61,195 bases of DNA, taken from assembly GCF_019038435.1 (NCBI RefSeq), contig NZ_JAGPOX010000045.1, forward strand, positions 1-61,195. Direction: 5' to 3'. Source of the DNA: Nocardia alni. GTDB taxonomy: Bacteria; Actinomycetota; Actinomycetes; Mycobacteriales; Mycobacteriaceae. The notes below the pieces were generated by a model. It had not been told where the DNA came from. It saw only the letters and a list, made by a program, of their open reading frames with translations, and searched no databases. This document shows positions 9,838 through 18,448 of the stretch, one piece after another (the stretch's first letter is position 1; each line of letters begins with the position of its first letter). The translations under genes were made by a program, and so were the position numbers.

Positions 9838-9866
9838 CGAAATTTCGCCCGATTCGAGAAATTTCC
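9838..9866. promoter_or_regulatory. Paired GAAATTTC palindromes upstream of the coiled-coil gene
   Basis: CGAAATTTCG at 9838-9847 and GAAATTTC at 9858-9865 share an 8-bp perfect palindrome with 19-bp start-to-start spacing, about two helical turns. They sit in the 140-bp gap between the coiled-coil gene (start 9768) and the whiA 3' end. An AT-rich pair in GC-rich DNA suggests a protein-binding site, but no regulator is identified. Confidence 0.35.
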
Positions 9867-9908
9867 CGGCACTGTCCATCGGGGAAAATCTCTGCGCGAC
9901 AGTCTAAT

Positions 9909-10886
9909 TCAGGCATCTTCCAAAAGTTCGGCGGTAACAGCGGACTCCGTGTCGGGTACGCCGATCTCCTTGGCGCGACGATCGGCCATCGACAGCAAAC
10001 GCCGGATGCGGCCCGCGACAGCGTCCTTGGTCATCGGCGGATCGGCCAGCTGGCCCAGTTCCTCCAGCGAGGCCTGCCGGTGTTCCACGCGCAGCTTGCC
10101 CGCGGCGGCCAAGTGATCCGGGACGTCCTCGCCCAGGATCTCCAGCGCCCGCTCCACCCGGGCGGCCGCGGCGACCGCGGCGCGCGCCGAACGCCGCAGA
10201 TTCGCGTCGTCGAAATTGGCCAGCCGGTTGGCCGTCGCCCTGACCTCGCGGCGCATCCGTCGCTCTTCCCAGGTCAACCGGGTGTCCTGCGCGCCCATCC
10301 TGGTCAGCAGCGCGCCGATGGCCTCGCCGTCGCGCACCACCACACGGTCGGTGCCGCGCACTTCACGGGCCTTGGCCGAGATGCCCAGCCGCCGGGCCGC
10401 GCCCACCAGAGCCAGCGCCGCCTCCGGACCGGGGCAGCTCACCTCGAGCGCCGAGGAGCGACCGGGCTCGGTGAGCGAGCCGTGCGCCAGGAAGGCCCCG
10501 CGCCACGCCGCCTCGGCGTCGGCGATACTGCCGCCGACCACCTGGGCGGGCAGGCCGCGTACCGGACGCCCCCGCACGTCGAGCAGGCCGGTCTGGCGCG
10601 CCAGCGCCTCGCCCTCCTTCGACACCCGCACCACGTATCGGGAGGTCTTGCGCAACCCTCCGGCACCCAGCACGTGCACATCCGAGCCGTAGCCGTACAG
10701 CTCGAAGATCTCGCGACGCAGGCGGCGGGCGATCGAGCCCATATCCACCTCGGCCTCGACGATCACTCGGCCACCCACGATGTGCAGACCACCGGCGAAC
10801 CGCAGTAACGCCGACAGTTCCGCCTTACGAGATGAGACCTGCGAGACGGACAGACGGCTCAGCTCGTCCTTCACCTCGGCTGTCAT
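9909..10886 (-). CDS. whiA: WhiA-type DNA-binding regulator
   Basis: WhiA combines an N-terminal degenerate LAGLIDADG homing-endonuclease-like fold with a C-terminal helix-turn-helix. In streptomycetes it acts with WhiB to control sporulation and cell division genes; it is conserved in Gram-positives. Here the 325-residue protein begins MTAEVKDELSRL and carries RKAELSALLRFAGGLH and a LAGLIDADG-derived region (SCPGPEAALALVGAARRLGI). The C-terminus has EHRQASLEELGQLADPPMTKDA (split as EHRQASLEELGQ and PPMTKDAVAGRIRRLL). The ATG at 10886 overlaps the yvcK stop as ATGA, giving translational coupling; a GTG two codons upstream is also possible. It is the last gene of the uvrC-rapZ-yvcK-whiA cluster, the order found in mycobacteria. 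Confidence 0.96.
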   Translation of the reverse strand: MTAEVKDELSRLSVSQVSSRKAELSALLRFAGGLHIVGGRVIVEAEVDMGSIARRLRREIFELYGYGSDVHVLGAGGLRKTSRYVVRVSKEGEALARQTGLLDVRGRPVRGLPAQVVGGSIADAEAAWRGAFLAHGSLTEPGRSSALEVSCPGPEAALALVGAARRLGISAKAREVRGTDRVVVRDGEAIGALLTRMGAQDTRLTWEERRMRREVRATANRLANFDDANLRRSARAAVAAAARVERALEILGEDVPDHLAAAGKLRVEHRQASLEELGQLADPPMTKDAVAGRIRRLLSMADRRAKEIGVPDTESAVTAELLEDA

Positions 10887-11929
10887 CGCCACGAGACCCG
10901 CTCCTTTCCACCCAACGCGGACCGCACATCCTGGCCCATATGCCGTCCTTCGACTCGAAGTCCTGCTGATTCCGACCGGGGCTGCCGGATCACCTGATCC
11001 AGTGCGGCGGCCAGCTTTCCAGGGTGATGCCGGTCCGTCCCCGCCTCCGCGACATCAGCGAAGGTTACTCGCGCACGCAGCTGTTCGGCGGCTCTTGCTA
11101 CATGTTCGCGTTCTCTACCCTCGGGTACGGACCCGGAATCCACCACCACCTGGTCCACGGCGAAATCTGGTGCGTGCTGGGACAATACATGCAGGTGCCG
11201 CTCGGCGGAGAATCCGGCCGTCTCACCGGGCTCGGCGGCGAGGTTGAGCACCAGGACTTTTCGGGCACGGGTGTGCACCAGCGCCTCGTGCAGCCCGGGG
11301 ACCAGCACGTGCGGGATCACGCTGGTGAACCAGGAACCCGGCCCGAGAACCACCACGTCGGCGTGTTCGATGGCCGAGGTCGCGTCCGGACTCGCCGGCG
11401 GATCCTGCGGAATCAGCCGCACCCGGCGCACCTTGCCGGGCGTCGTGGCGACAGCCACCTGCCCACGGATACAGCGGCTCACGCGCGGATCGGCCTCCAA
11501 GCCCGAGACGTCAGCCTCGATGATCAGCGGCGCCGGGGACATGGGCAGCACTCGTCCGGTACATCCCAGCACCTCGCCGAGCGCGTCCAGGGCGGCGACC
11601 GGATCACCCAACTCCTCGGTCAGCGCGGCGAGGATCAGGTTGCCCGCCGAATGCCCGGCCAGCGCGCCCGTGCCGCCGAAGCGGTGCTGGACCGTGCGCG
11701 CCCAGACTCCCTGGGGGTCCTCGGCCAGGGCCGCCAGCGCCATGCGTAGATCACCAGGTGGCAGCATGCCCAGTTCGGCGCGCAGGCGCCCGGACGAGCC
11801 GCCGTCGTCGGCGACCGTGACCACCGCGGTGATATTCGAGGTCAGCCGGCGCGCAGCGGTCAGGGTCGCATAGAGCCCGTGACCGCCGCCCAGTGCGACC
11901 AGCACCGGATACGGTGCGTCCGTACTCAT
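10883..11929 (-). CDS. yvcK: YvcK/CofD-like gluconeogenesis factor
   Basis: A member of the CofD/YvcK family that binds nucleotide sugars (UDP-GlcNAc in Bacillus) and is needed for morphology and growth on gluconeogenic carbon. Its Mycobacterium counterpart is CuvA. The 348-residue sequence shows the N-terminal phosphate-binding loop VALGGGHGLYATL, ADDGGSSGRLR, LPPGDLRMALAALA, and a family-typical HSAGNLILAAL. The ATG at 11929 overlaps the rapZ stop, and its own stop overlaps the whiA start, both as ATGA. The three genes are therefore almost certainly translated together. The protein is expected to be cytoplasmic and pole-associated. Confidence 0.96.
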   Translation of the reverse strand: MSTDAPYPVLVALGGGHGLYATLTAARRLTSNITAVVTVADDGGSSGRLRAELGMLPPGDLRMALAALAEDPQGVWARTVQHRFGGTGALAGHSAGNLILAALTEELGDPVAALDALGEVLGCTGRVLPMSPAPLIIEADVSGLEADPRVSRCIRGQVAVATTPGKVRRVRLIPQDPPASPDATSAIEHADVVVLGPGSWFTSVIPHVLVPGLHEALVHTRARKVLVLNLAAEPGETAGFSAERHLHVLSQHAPDFAVDQVVVDSGSVPEGREREHVARAAEQLRARVTFADVAEAGTDRHHPGKLAAALDQVIRQPRSESAGLRVEGRHMGQDVRSALGGKERVSWR

Positions 11930-12891
11930 TCGCGCCCCAGATCCCGGTGCACCACGCGCACATTGTTCTCACTCGCCTCGCCGAGCAGTTCGCCCAGCGC
12001 CTCGGCTATCGCCACACTGCGGTGCTTGCCGCCGGTGCAGCCCACTGCCACGGTCATGTAACGCTTCCCCTCTTGGCGGTACCCGTTGGTCGTCAGATCA
12101 ATCAGGTGGCGACAGGTCCGCAGGTAGTCTTCCGCGCCCGGGCGGGACAACACGTAATCGCTGACCACCGCGTCCTGTCCTGTGTGCTCACGTAGTTCCG
12201 GTACCCAATGCGGGTTGGGCAGGAAACGCAAATCAAACACCATATCCGCGTCCAGTGGTACTCCGTACTTGAAACCGAAGGACTGGATCGTGATCTGCAG
12301 CGCGGCGGGCCCGCCGCCGCCGTACGCCTCCTCCAGCTTGCGGTGCAGTTGGTGCACCGACAGCGCGGTGGTGTCGATCACCAGGTCAGCGGCTGTTTTC
12401 ACCGAGGCAAGGCGGGAGCGTTCGGCCGCGATGCCCGCGACCAGCGTGCCGTCGGCGCTCTCGCCCTGCAGCGGGTGGCGCCGGCGCGCGAAACCGAACC
12501 GGCGGATGAGCACGTCGTCGGACGCCTCGAGGAACAGCACCCGGGTGCGCACGCCCGCCGCGCGCAGTTGTTCGGCAACGGCCGACAGGTTGCCGGTGAA
12601 GAAGCGGCTGCGCACATCCATCACCAGCGCGAGCCTGCGGATCGGCGGATCGGCGGAGACGCCCAGTTCGATCATCCGGCGGATCAACTCGGGCGGCAGA
12701 TTGTCCAGGACGTACCACCCCAGATCCTCGAGCACCCGGGCGGCGGTGCCGCGACCAGCGCCCGACAGACCTGTGACGATGACGACCTCGACCTTGCGTG
12801 CCGCGTCGTCGGCGAGGTCGGGGGCCACCGCGCCGCGCGCAGCAGCGTCCGCCGAGTCGCGGGCGGTGCCCTTCGAGTCCACGCTGTTCAT
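11926..12891 (-). CDS. rapZ: RapZ/YvcJ-family nucleotide-binding protein
   Basis: RapZ proteins bind GTP/ATP. In Escherichia coli RapZ is the adaptor controlling glmS through small RNAs; the actinobacterial role is less clear. The 321-residue protein has an Ala/Asp-rich N-terminal extension of ~33 residues, then a P-loop as VTGLSGAGRGTA, where Arg takes the usual Lys place as in mycobacterial homologues. LGWYVLDNLPPELI, the C-terminal IGCTGGKHRSVAIAE-type segment (here VGCTGGKHRSVAIAEAL) and HRDLGRE follow. The start at 12891 is the only one giving the complete extension; a later start cannot be excluded. It overlaps yvcK. Upstream 12892-13041 is a 150-bp gap before uvrC ends. Confidence 0.95.
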   Translation of the reverse strand: MNSVDSKGTARDSADAAARGAVAPDLADDAARKVEVVIVTGLSGAGRGTAARVLEDLGWYVLDNLPPELIRRMIELGVSADPPIRRLALVMDVRSRFFTGNLSAVAEQLRAAGVRTRVLFLEASDDVLIRRFGFARRRHPLQGESADGTLVAGIAAERSRLASVKTAADLVIDTTALSVHQLHRKLEEAYGGGGPAALQITIQSFGFKYGVPLDADMVFDLRFLPNPHWVPELREHTGQDAVVSDYVLSRPGAEDYLRTCRHLIDLTTNGYRQEGKRYMTVAVGCTGGKHRSVAIAEALGELLGEASENNVRVVHRDLGRE

Positions 12892-13041
12892 GTCCTACCG
12901 AATCCGTCGCTGGCCGTCATGCTTGCGCCTCGTCTGATCATCCTGCCCTTCTCCCAGATCACGCGCTCGACACGCGCGGCAGCCGACACCGAGACGTAAC
13001 CGTCTCACATTTGATTCGTGCCACAAACGCCGCGCGCGGAC

Positions 13042-15252
13042 TCACTCGCCACGAAGAGCCGCGAGCACCGCCTTCGCGGTTGCCACCCCGATGCCCGGGA
13101 CCTCCGTGATCTGTTCAACCGTAGCCTGTCCCAGTCGGGCGACCGACCCGAAGTGGGTAACCAGCGCGGTCCGGCGCGATTCGCCCAGTCCTGGAACAGC
13201 GTCCAGGGCCGAGGCTGTCATCCGGCGCGAACGTTTGCTGCGATGGAAGGTGATCGCGAAACGGTGGGCCTCGTCACGCACCCGCTGCAGCAGGTACAAC
13301 GATTCGCTGTTGCGCGGCATGATCACCGGATCCGGCTCGCCCGGCACCCACACCTCTTCCAGGCGTTTGGCCAGGCCGATCACCGCGACATCGGTGATGC
13401 CGAGTTCGTCCAAGACCTCCGCGGCCGCGGCGACCTGGGGCGCGCCGCCGTCGACGATGTAGAGGTTGGGTGGATAGGAGAACTTGCGGGGCTTACCTGT
13501 TTTCGGATCGATACCCGGTGCCGGGGTGCGGATCTCGAAATCAGCCCCGGGATCGGCCGCGTCGAGATCGGCCGCGAGATCGGCACTGCTCTCGGCGATC
13601 TCCCGATCCCGCCGCAATCGCTGGAACCGGCGGCGGGTGACCTCGGCGATGCTGGCGACATCGTCGGAGCGGCCCTCGCCCGCGGCCTCCCTGATCGCAT
13701 AGTGCCGATATTCGGATTTGCGCGCCAGACCGTCCTCGAACACCACGAGAGAGGCCACCACGTCGGTGCCCTGCACGTGGCTGATGTCGACGCATTCGAT
13801 TCGCAGGGGCGCGGTGTCCAGGTCCAGCGCCTCCTGAATGCCTTGCAGCGCGGCCGATCTCGCGGTGAGATCGCCCGCGCGCTTGAGCTTGTGCTGGGCC
13901 AGGGACTCGGCCGCGTTGCGCTGCACCGTCTCCATCAGCGCTTTCTTGTCCCCGCGCTGCGGCACCCGCAACTGCACACCCGAACCGCGCAGCCCGGACA
14001 GCCAACTCTGGACCTCGGCACGATCACTGGGCAGGGCGGGCACCAGTACCTCGCGCGGGACAACGGTGGCGGATGTCTCGCCGGCGGTCTGTTCGGCGAA
14101 GGATGCCTGCTCGCCATAGAACTGCATGAGGAACTGCTCGACCAATGCGCCGAGCTCACTGACGAGCGCCGGGTCGGCGCCATCAGCCTCCGCCTCGGAG
14201 TCGTCGTCCGAGTCGGACACGCTCCGGTCGTCTTCATCGCGACCAGGTTCGGAACCTTCCGGGATCGCGCCCGCCGGCGCGTCGGAAACCGCGCGAACCG
14301 AACCCTCCGCACCCTGATTCGCGGGCTCCTGCGCCGCCTCCGCGGCATCCGAACGCACCAGGTCAACGGCATCCCCGGACTTGTCCACGACCCACCCGCG
14401 CTGCCCGCGCACCCGCCCGTCGCGCACGTGGAAGATCTGCACCGCGGCCTCGAGCTCATCGGTGGCGAACGCGATGACGTCGGCATCGGTGCCGGTGCCG
14501 AGCACCACGGCCTGCTTCTCCAGTGCCCGGCGCAGCGCCTGCACGTCGTCGCGCAGGCGGGCGGCTGTCTCGAAGTCCAATTCCTCTGACGCGGTGTGCA
14601 TTCGGCGTTCGAGTTCGCGCACCATACGGTCGGTCTTGCCGGCCAGGAAGTCGCAGAAGTCCTCGGCGATGCGGCGGTGCTCGGCGGCGCTGACCCGGTC
14701 GATGCAGGGGGCCGAGCATTTATCGATGTAGCCGAGCAGGCAGGGACGGCCGATCTGGCCGTGCCGCTTGAAGACCCCCGCCGAACAGGTGCGCATGGGG
14801 AACACCCGCAGCAGCAGATCCACCGTCTCGCGGATGGCCCAGGCATGCGCGTACGGGCCGAAGTACCGCACGCCCTTCTTGCGCGCACCGCGATAGACGA
14901 AGACGCGCGGATACTCCTCGTTCATGCTCACCGCGAGCATGGGGTAGGTCTTGTCGTCGCGATAACGGACGTTGAAGCGCGGATCGAACTCCTTGATCCA
15001 GTTGTATTCCAGCTGAAGGGCTTCCACCTCGGTGGACACCACCGTCCACTCCACACTGGCCGCGGTGGTGACCATCTGGCGGGTGCGCGGATGCAGTGCG
15101 GCGATATCGGCGAAGTACGAATTCAGCCTGTTACGCAGGCTCTTGGCCTTGCCGACGTAGATGACCTGCCCAAAGGAATCCCGGAATTTGTACACGCCCG
15201 GTTCGAGGGGGATGGTGCCCGGCTTGGGCCGGTACGTCGCTGGATCTGCCAC
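13042..15252 (-). CDS. uvrC: UvrABC excinuclease subunit C
   Basis: The UvrC nuclease makes the 3' and 5' incisions in nucleotide excision repair. The 736-residue sequence has an N-terminal GIY-YIG domain (PGVYKFRDSFGQVIYVGKAK), a Cys-rich segment (RPCLLGYIDKCSAPC), and a UVR motif region around ELDFETAARLRDDVQALR. The RNase H-like endonuclease domain carries ECVDISHVQGTDVVASLVVF and YIVDGGAPQV. Tandem helix-hairpin-helix motifs end the protein (LDAVPGLGESRRTALVTHFG, EVPGIGVATAKAVLAAL). An acidic Ser/Asp/Glu-rich insert of ~80 residues (about residues 305-375) separates the UVR and nuclease halves and is longer than usual. The start MADPATYRPKPG is conserved in mycobacterial UvrC. Confidence 0.98.
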   Translation of the reverse strand: MADPATYRPKPGTIPLEPGVYKFRDSFGQVIYVGKAKSLRNRLNSYFADIAALHPRTRQMVTTAASVEWTVVSTEVEALQLEYNWIKEFDPRFNVRYRDDKTYPMLAVSMNEEYPRVFVYRGARKKGVRYFGPYAHAWAIRETVDLLLRVFPMRTCSAGVFKRHGQIGRPCLLGYIDKCSAPCIDRVSAAEHRRIAEDFCDFLAGKTDRMVRELERRMHTASEELDFETAARLRDDVQALRRALEKQAVVLGTGTDADVIAFATDELEAAVQIFHVRDGRVRGQRGWVVDKSGDAVDLVRSDAAEAAQEPANQGAEGSVRAVSDAPAGAIPEGSEPGRDEDDRSVSDSDDDSEAEADGADPALVSELGALVEQFLMQFYGEQASFAEQTAGETSATVVPREVLVPALPSDRAEVQSWLSGLRGSGVQLRVPQRGDKKALMETVQRNAAESLAQHKLKRAGDLTARSAALQGIQEALDLDTAPLRIECVDISHVQGTDVVASLVVFEDGLARKSEYRHYAIREAAGEGRSDDVASIAEVTRRRFQRLRRDREIAESSADLAADLDAADPGADFEIRTPAPGIDPKTGKPRKFSYPPNLYIVDGGAPQVAAAAEVLDELGITDVAVIGLAKRLEEVWVPGEPDPVIMPRNSESLYLLQRVRDEAHRFAITFHRSKRSRRMTASALDAVPGLGESRRTALVTHFGSVARLGQATVEQITEVPGIGVATAKAVLAALRGE

Positions 15253-15442
15253 GTCTCCAGACTATCGAGCTGCACCGACACATTCACCGAGCGGAGTCGT
15301 CGGGAGCGGCGCACGCGCGATCCGGGCACACGACCCCGGGGCCGACCCCATGATCGCCCGGCCCGAGCCGGACGAATTCGCGGACCAGGTCCGTGCGCCC
15401 CCACACCGAACAACCTGGTCAGCCGACTGCGCGCCGCGCCGT

Positions 15443-16318
15443 CTACACAGCCTGTCGGCGCCGGGCCGGATGCTCACGCTGGGCGGCCGCGCTGATCGCG
15501 TCACACAGCGCCCGCTCGGGCTCGGACAGCTTGCTACGACGGCGAACCAGCACGAATTCCAGATCCCCGAGCTCCGGCAAGCTCTCGTCCGCGACCGCGA
15601 AAAGTCCGGCAGGCAACAGGCTTTCGGCGTGCACGATAACCCCCAACCCGGCCAGCACCGCCGCCCGCAGCCCCAGCTGACTGTCGCTGACGCACGCTAT
15701 CCGCCAGCTGCGCCCCTGCACCCGCAATGCCTCCAGCGCGGCCTCGCGGGTCATACTCGGCGGCGGATACGTCACCAGCGGCACGGGGTCGGTGAACCCC
15801 GCCGCCCCCTGCCGTCCGGCCCACACCAGACGGTCGCGCCACAGCAGTTCGCCGTGCCGCTCCCCCGGACGCCGCTTGCCCACGACCAAGTCCAGCTCAC
15901 CGGCCGCCATCCGGGTCTTGAGGTTCTCGCTGAGCCCGACGGTCAGCTCCAGATCCACGCCCGGATGGCTGCGCTGGAATTCCAGCAGTACATCGGGCAG
16001 CTCGCGGCCCATCACATCGTCGGAGGCGCCCAGGCGGATCAGACCGGTGAGCCGGGAATCGGAGAAGAACCGTTCGGCCTGGGTCTGCGCGTCGAGGATG
16101 GTGCGGGCGAAGCCGACCATCGCCGCGCCGTCGGCGGTCAGCGCCAGGTTGCGCGTATCGCGGCGCAGCAGCTCCCGCCCGGCGGCCTGCTCGAGCCGGG
16201 CGATATGCCCGCTGACCGTGGACTGCCGCAGCCCCAGGATGCGGCCCGCCGCGGTGAAGCCGCCGGTGCGCTCGACCGCAAGGAAGGTACGCAGCAGATC
16301 TGGATCGAACATATTCAT
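15443..16318 (-). CDS. LysR-family transcriptional regulator
   Basis: A 291-residue LysR protein. The N-terminal winged helix-turn-helix reads FDPDLLRTFLAVERTGGFTA, GRILGLRQSTVSGHIARLEQ and GRELLRRDTRNLALTADG. It is followed by a periplasmic-binding-protein-like effector domain (LIRLGASDDVMGRELPDVL, LDLVVGKRRPGE, AVLAGLGVIVHAESLLPAG). Clustered starts exist: GTG 16321, ATG 16318 and ATG 16312. It is divergent from an SBF-family transporter gene 67-77 bp away, the usual arrangement when a LysR protein controls its neighbour and itself. The inducer is unknown. Confidence 0.93.
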   Translation of the reverse strand: MNMFDPDLLRTFLAVERTGGFTAAGRILGLRQSTVSGHIARLEQAAGRELLRRDTRNLALTADGAAMVGFARTILDAQTQAERFFSDSRLTGLIRLGASDDVMGRELPDVLLEFQRSHPGVDLELTVGLSENLKTRMAAGELDLVVGKRRPGERHGELLWRDRLVWAGRQGAAGFTDPVPLVTYPPPSMTREAALEALRVQGRSWRIACVSDSQLGLRAAVLAGLGVIVHAESLLPAGLFAVADESLPELGDLEFVLVRRRSKLSEPERALCDAISAAAQREHPARRRQAV

Positions 16319-16320
16319 CA

Positions 16321-16342
16321 CGATATACGTTCAGAGATATCG
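16321..16342. promoter_or_regulatory. Inverted repeat CGATAT-N10-ATATCG between LysR and transporter genes
   Basis: The two perfect 6-bp arms (16321-16326 and 16337-16342) fit the interrupted-dyad shape of LysR operators and lie directly in front of the LysR start, where autorepression would act. The intergenic DNA is AT-rich relative to its surroundings. Confidence 0.5.
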
Positions 16343-16388
16343 TTTCCAACGTCTTTTACGATTAGTTCGTCCGCCGTATCGTTCATTT

Positions 16389-17408
16389 GTGCAGCTCTTA
16401 GCCAAACTTCGGATCGACCCGTTCATCCTCGGCATCCTCACGTGTGTCCTGGTCGCCGCGCTGCTGCCCGCGCGGGGCGATGCCGCCGGAATCGTGAATT
16501 GGGCCAGCAAGATCGCGATCGGGCTGTTGTTCCTGCTGTACGGCGCGCGCCTGAAGCCCCGGGAGGCGCTCGAGGGACTCAAGCAGTGGAAGCTGCACAC
16601 CAGCGTCCTGGCCGTCACCTTCATCGCGTTTCCGCTGATCGGGCTGGCGCTGCGGATTCTGACGCCCTCGATCCTGCCGGACGACCTGTACACCGGCGTG
16701 CTGTATCTGTGCCTGCTGCCCTCGACGGTGCAGTCCTCCATCGCGTTCACCTCGATCGCGAAGGGCAACGTGGCGGGCGCGGTGGTCAGCGCCTCGCTGT
16801 CCAATCTGCTCGGCGTGTTCGTCACCCCGCTGCTGGTCATCCTCCTGATGAATACGACCGGCCAAGCCCGCGTGTCGGCGAGTTCCATCCTGTCGATCGT
16901 GGTCCAGTTGCTGCTGCCGTTCCTGCTCGGTCAGCTGCTGCGCACTCGGATGCAGGTGCTCATGAAGCACGCCACAGTCACCAAGGCGGTGGACCGCGGT
17001 TCGATCTTCCTGGTCGTCTATACCGCCTTCAGCGAGAGCATGGTCGAGCACATCTGGCACGGCATCTCGGTGCTGTCGCTGGTGACGGTGGCGGTCGTGT
17101 GCGCCGCGATGCTGGCGGCCGTGCTGGCGCTGACCATCTATGCGAGCAAACTGCTGGGCTTCGACCGCGGCGACCGCATCGTCATGATCTTCTGCGGTTC
17201 GAAGAAGAGCCTGGCCAGCGGCCTGCCCATGGCCTCGGTCCTGTTCGCCGGGCACGCCGTCGGCCTGATCGTGCTGCCGCTCATGCTCTTCCACCAGATC
17301 CAGCTGATGACCTGCGCGTGGTTGTCGGGGCGCTGGGGGCGTCAGGCCGACGCGGCCGCGGCGAAACAGGATTCGCCCGGCGAAGCGGTCGCCTCCGACG
17401 CCGCATAG
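16389..17408 (+). CDS. Bile acid:sodium symporter (SBF)-family membrane transporter
   Basis: A 339-residue polytopic protein with about ten hydrophobic segments, matching the SBF-like (PF13593) branch often named 'bile acid:sodium symporter family protein'. Visible elements are the N-terminal LAKLRIDPFILGILTCVLVA, RLKPREALEGLKQWKLH, the polar LPSTVQSSIAFTSIAKGN and SNLLGVFVTPLL typical of the crossing helices, and FCGSKKSLASGLPMASVLF, a conserved cation-binding-type motif. The GTG start at 16389 (VQLLAKLRID) places the first membrane helix correctly; longer reading to 15792 would overlap the LysR gene. Likely controlled by the divergent LysR. The real substrate is probably an organic anion but is not predictable. 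Confidence 0.88.
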   Translation: MQLLAKLRIDPFILGILTCVLVAALLPARGDAAGIVNWASKIAIGLLFLLYGARLKPREALEGLKQWKLHTSVLAVTFIAFPLIGLALRILTPSILPDDLYTGVLYLCLLPSTVQSSIAFTSIAKGNVAGAVVSASLSNLLGVFVTPLLVILLMNTTGQARVSASSILSIVVQLLLPFLLGQLLRTRMQVLMKHATVTKAVDRGSIFLVVYTAFSESMVEHIWHGISVLSLVTVAVVCAAMLAAVLALTIYASKLLGFDRGDRIVMIFCGSKKSLASGLPMASVLFAGHAVGLIVLPLMLFHQIQLMTCAWLSGRWGRQADAAAAKQDSPGEAVASDAA

Positions 17409-17471
17409 ATCCGCCGCAAACCCACCGCGCGATCCCCGACCGGCCGTTCGGGGGCCGCATATATTGGATGT

Positions 17472-18392
17472 GTGCCCTCCCCCTCCGCGAATTCGGACGC
17501 GACCGAGACCACCGCCTCGGCCGAGCCCTTCGACGGCACCGGGAATATCGGCCCGTACTCGTGGGAGGTACTGCACGACGGCACTGTCTTCGAGGGCGGC
17601 GAGGTAGGTCCGGGCGAAGAGCACCCGTGGACCGGCGACAGTTCCGCGCATCCCGCCTACGCCATCGCCAACACGCTGTTCGAATGGGCCTGTGAGACCG
17701 CGCTCGAACAGTGCCGCGACGCGATCGTCGAGGCCCGCGTCGAGGGCCGCCCCGAACCCGCCCCCGTCCGGGTGCTCACCGTGCGCCTGCGCGACGGGTC
17801 CGGCGTCGAGGTGGTCTCGATGACCACCCGTCTGGCGTACCGGGCCATCACCGAGGACGACCTGGATGAATTCCGCGACCTCATGGCGGCCTATGCGCAG
17901 GAGGCCCAGGAACTGGAGGCCCGGCGCCGGCGTGGTGAGCCGCCTCCCCGCTCTCCGTTCGAATGGCCTGTCCTGCATGATGATCCTGGCGGGTCCGGCG
18001 CGGGAAGCGTTCGCACTGATCGCCGCGACGAGATCGGCCACGCCCCGGCCGACCCCCGGCCCCTCAACACTCCCACGCCGCACCAGCAGATGGTCAACGA
18101 ACTCCGCGAGGAGGCCCACGAGCTCCGCGACAGCGTGCAGGATCCGGAAGACGTCCGCCACAACCTCTTCCGCGCCGAACAACGCCTCGCCGAGGCTCAA
18201 ACCGCCGAACGCGAAGCAGCCGCCACCGACGACGACAGCGCCCTCACCGCCGCCGCGGATCGAGTGGCCCGCTACGCCCGCCGCGTCACCTATTGGCACA
18301 CCCGCCTGGCCGACAGCACCGAAACCTACCTCCAGGCCGCCGCCCTCACCACCGAAGCGGCCTACCGCGAACGCGAACTCCCCACCTCGTAG
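17472..18392 (+). CDS. Hypothetical protein with charged coiled-coil C-terminus
   Basis: A 306-residue soluble protein with no family I recognise. The N-terminal ~130 residues look folded (IGPYSWEVLHDGTVFEGGEV, then AHPAYAIANTLFEWACETAL, then VRVLTVRLRDGSGVEVVSM). A Pro/Arg-rich linker follows. The C-terminal ~110 residues are Glu/Ala/Arg-rich and helical (HQQMVNELREEAHELRDSV, RAEQRLAEAQTAEREAA), compatible with a coiled coil. The GTG at 17472 is used; it follows 63 nt after the transporter stop on the same strand, so co-transcription is possible. No signal peptide or membrane segment is visible. Similar 'hypothetical protein' entries are common in Nocardia. Confidence 0.75.
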   Translation: MPSPSANSDATETTASAEPFDGTGNIGPYSWEVLHDGTVFEGGEVGPGEEHPWTGDSSAHPAYAIANTLFEWACETALEQCRDAIVEARVEGRPEPAPVRVLTVRLRDGSGVEVVSMTTRLAYRAITEDDLDEFRDLMAAYAQEAQELEARRRRGEPPPRSPFEWPVLHDDPGGSGAGSVRTDRRDEIGHAPADPRPLNTPTPHQQMVNELREEAHELRDSVQDPEDVRHNLFRAEQRLAEAQTAEREAAATDDDSALTAAADRVARYARRVTYWHTRLADSTETYLQAAALTTEAAYRERELPTS

Positions 18393-18448
18393 GCTGCCGG
18401 AGCGCGAAGATCCTTGTGCCGCCATCGGAACCGCGGCATATTCGATGC

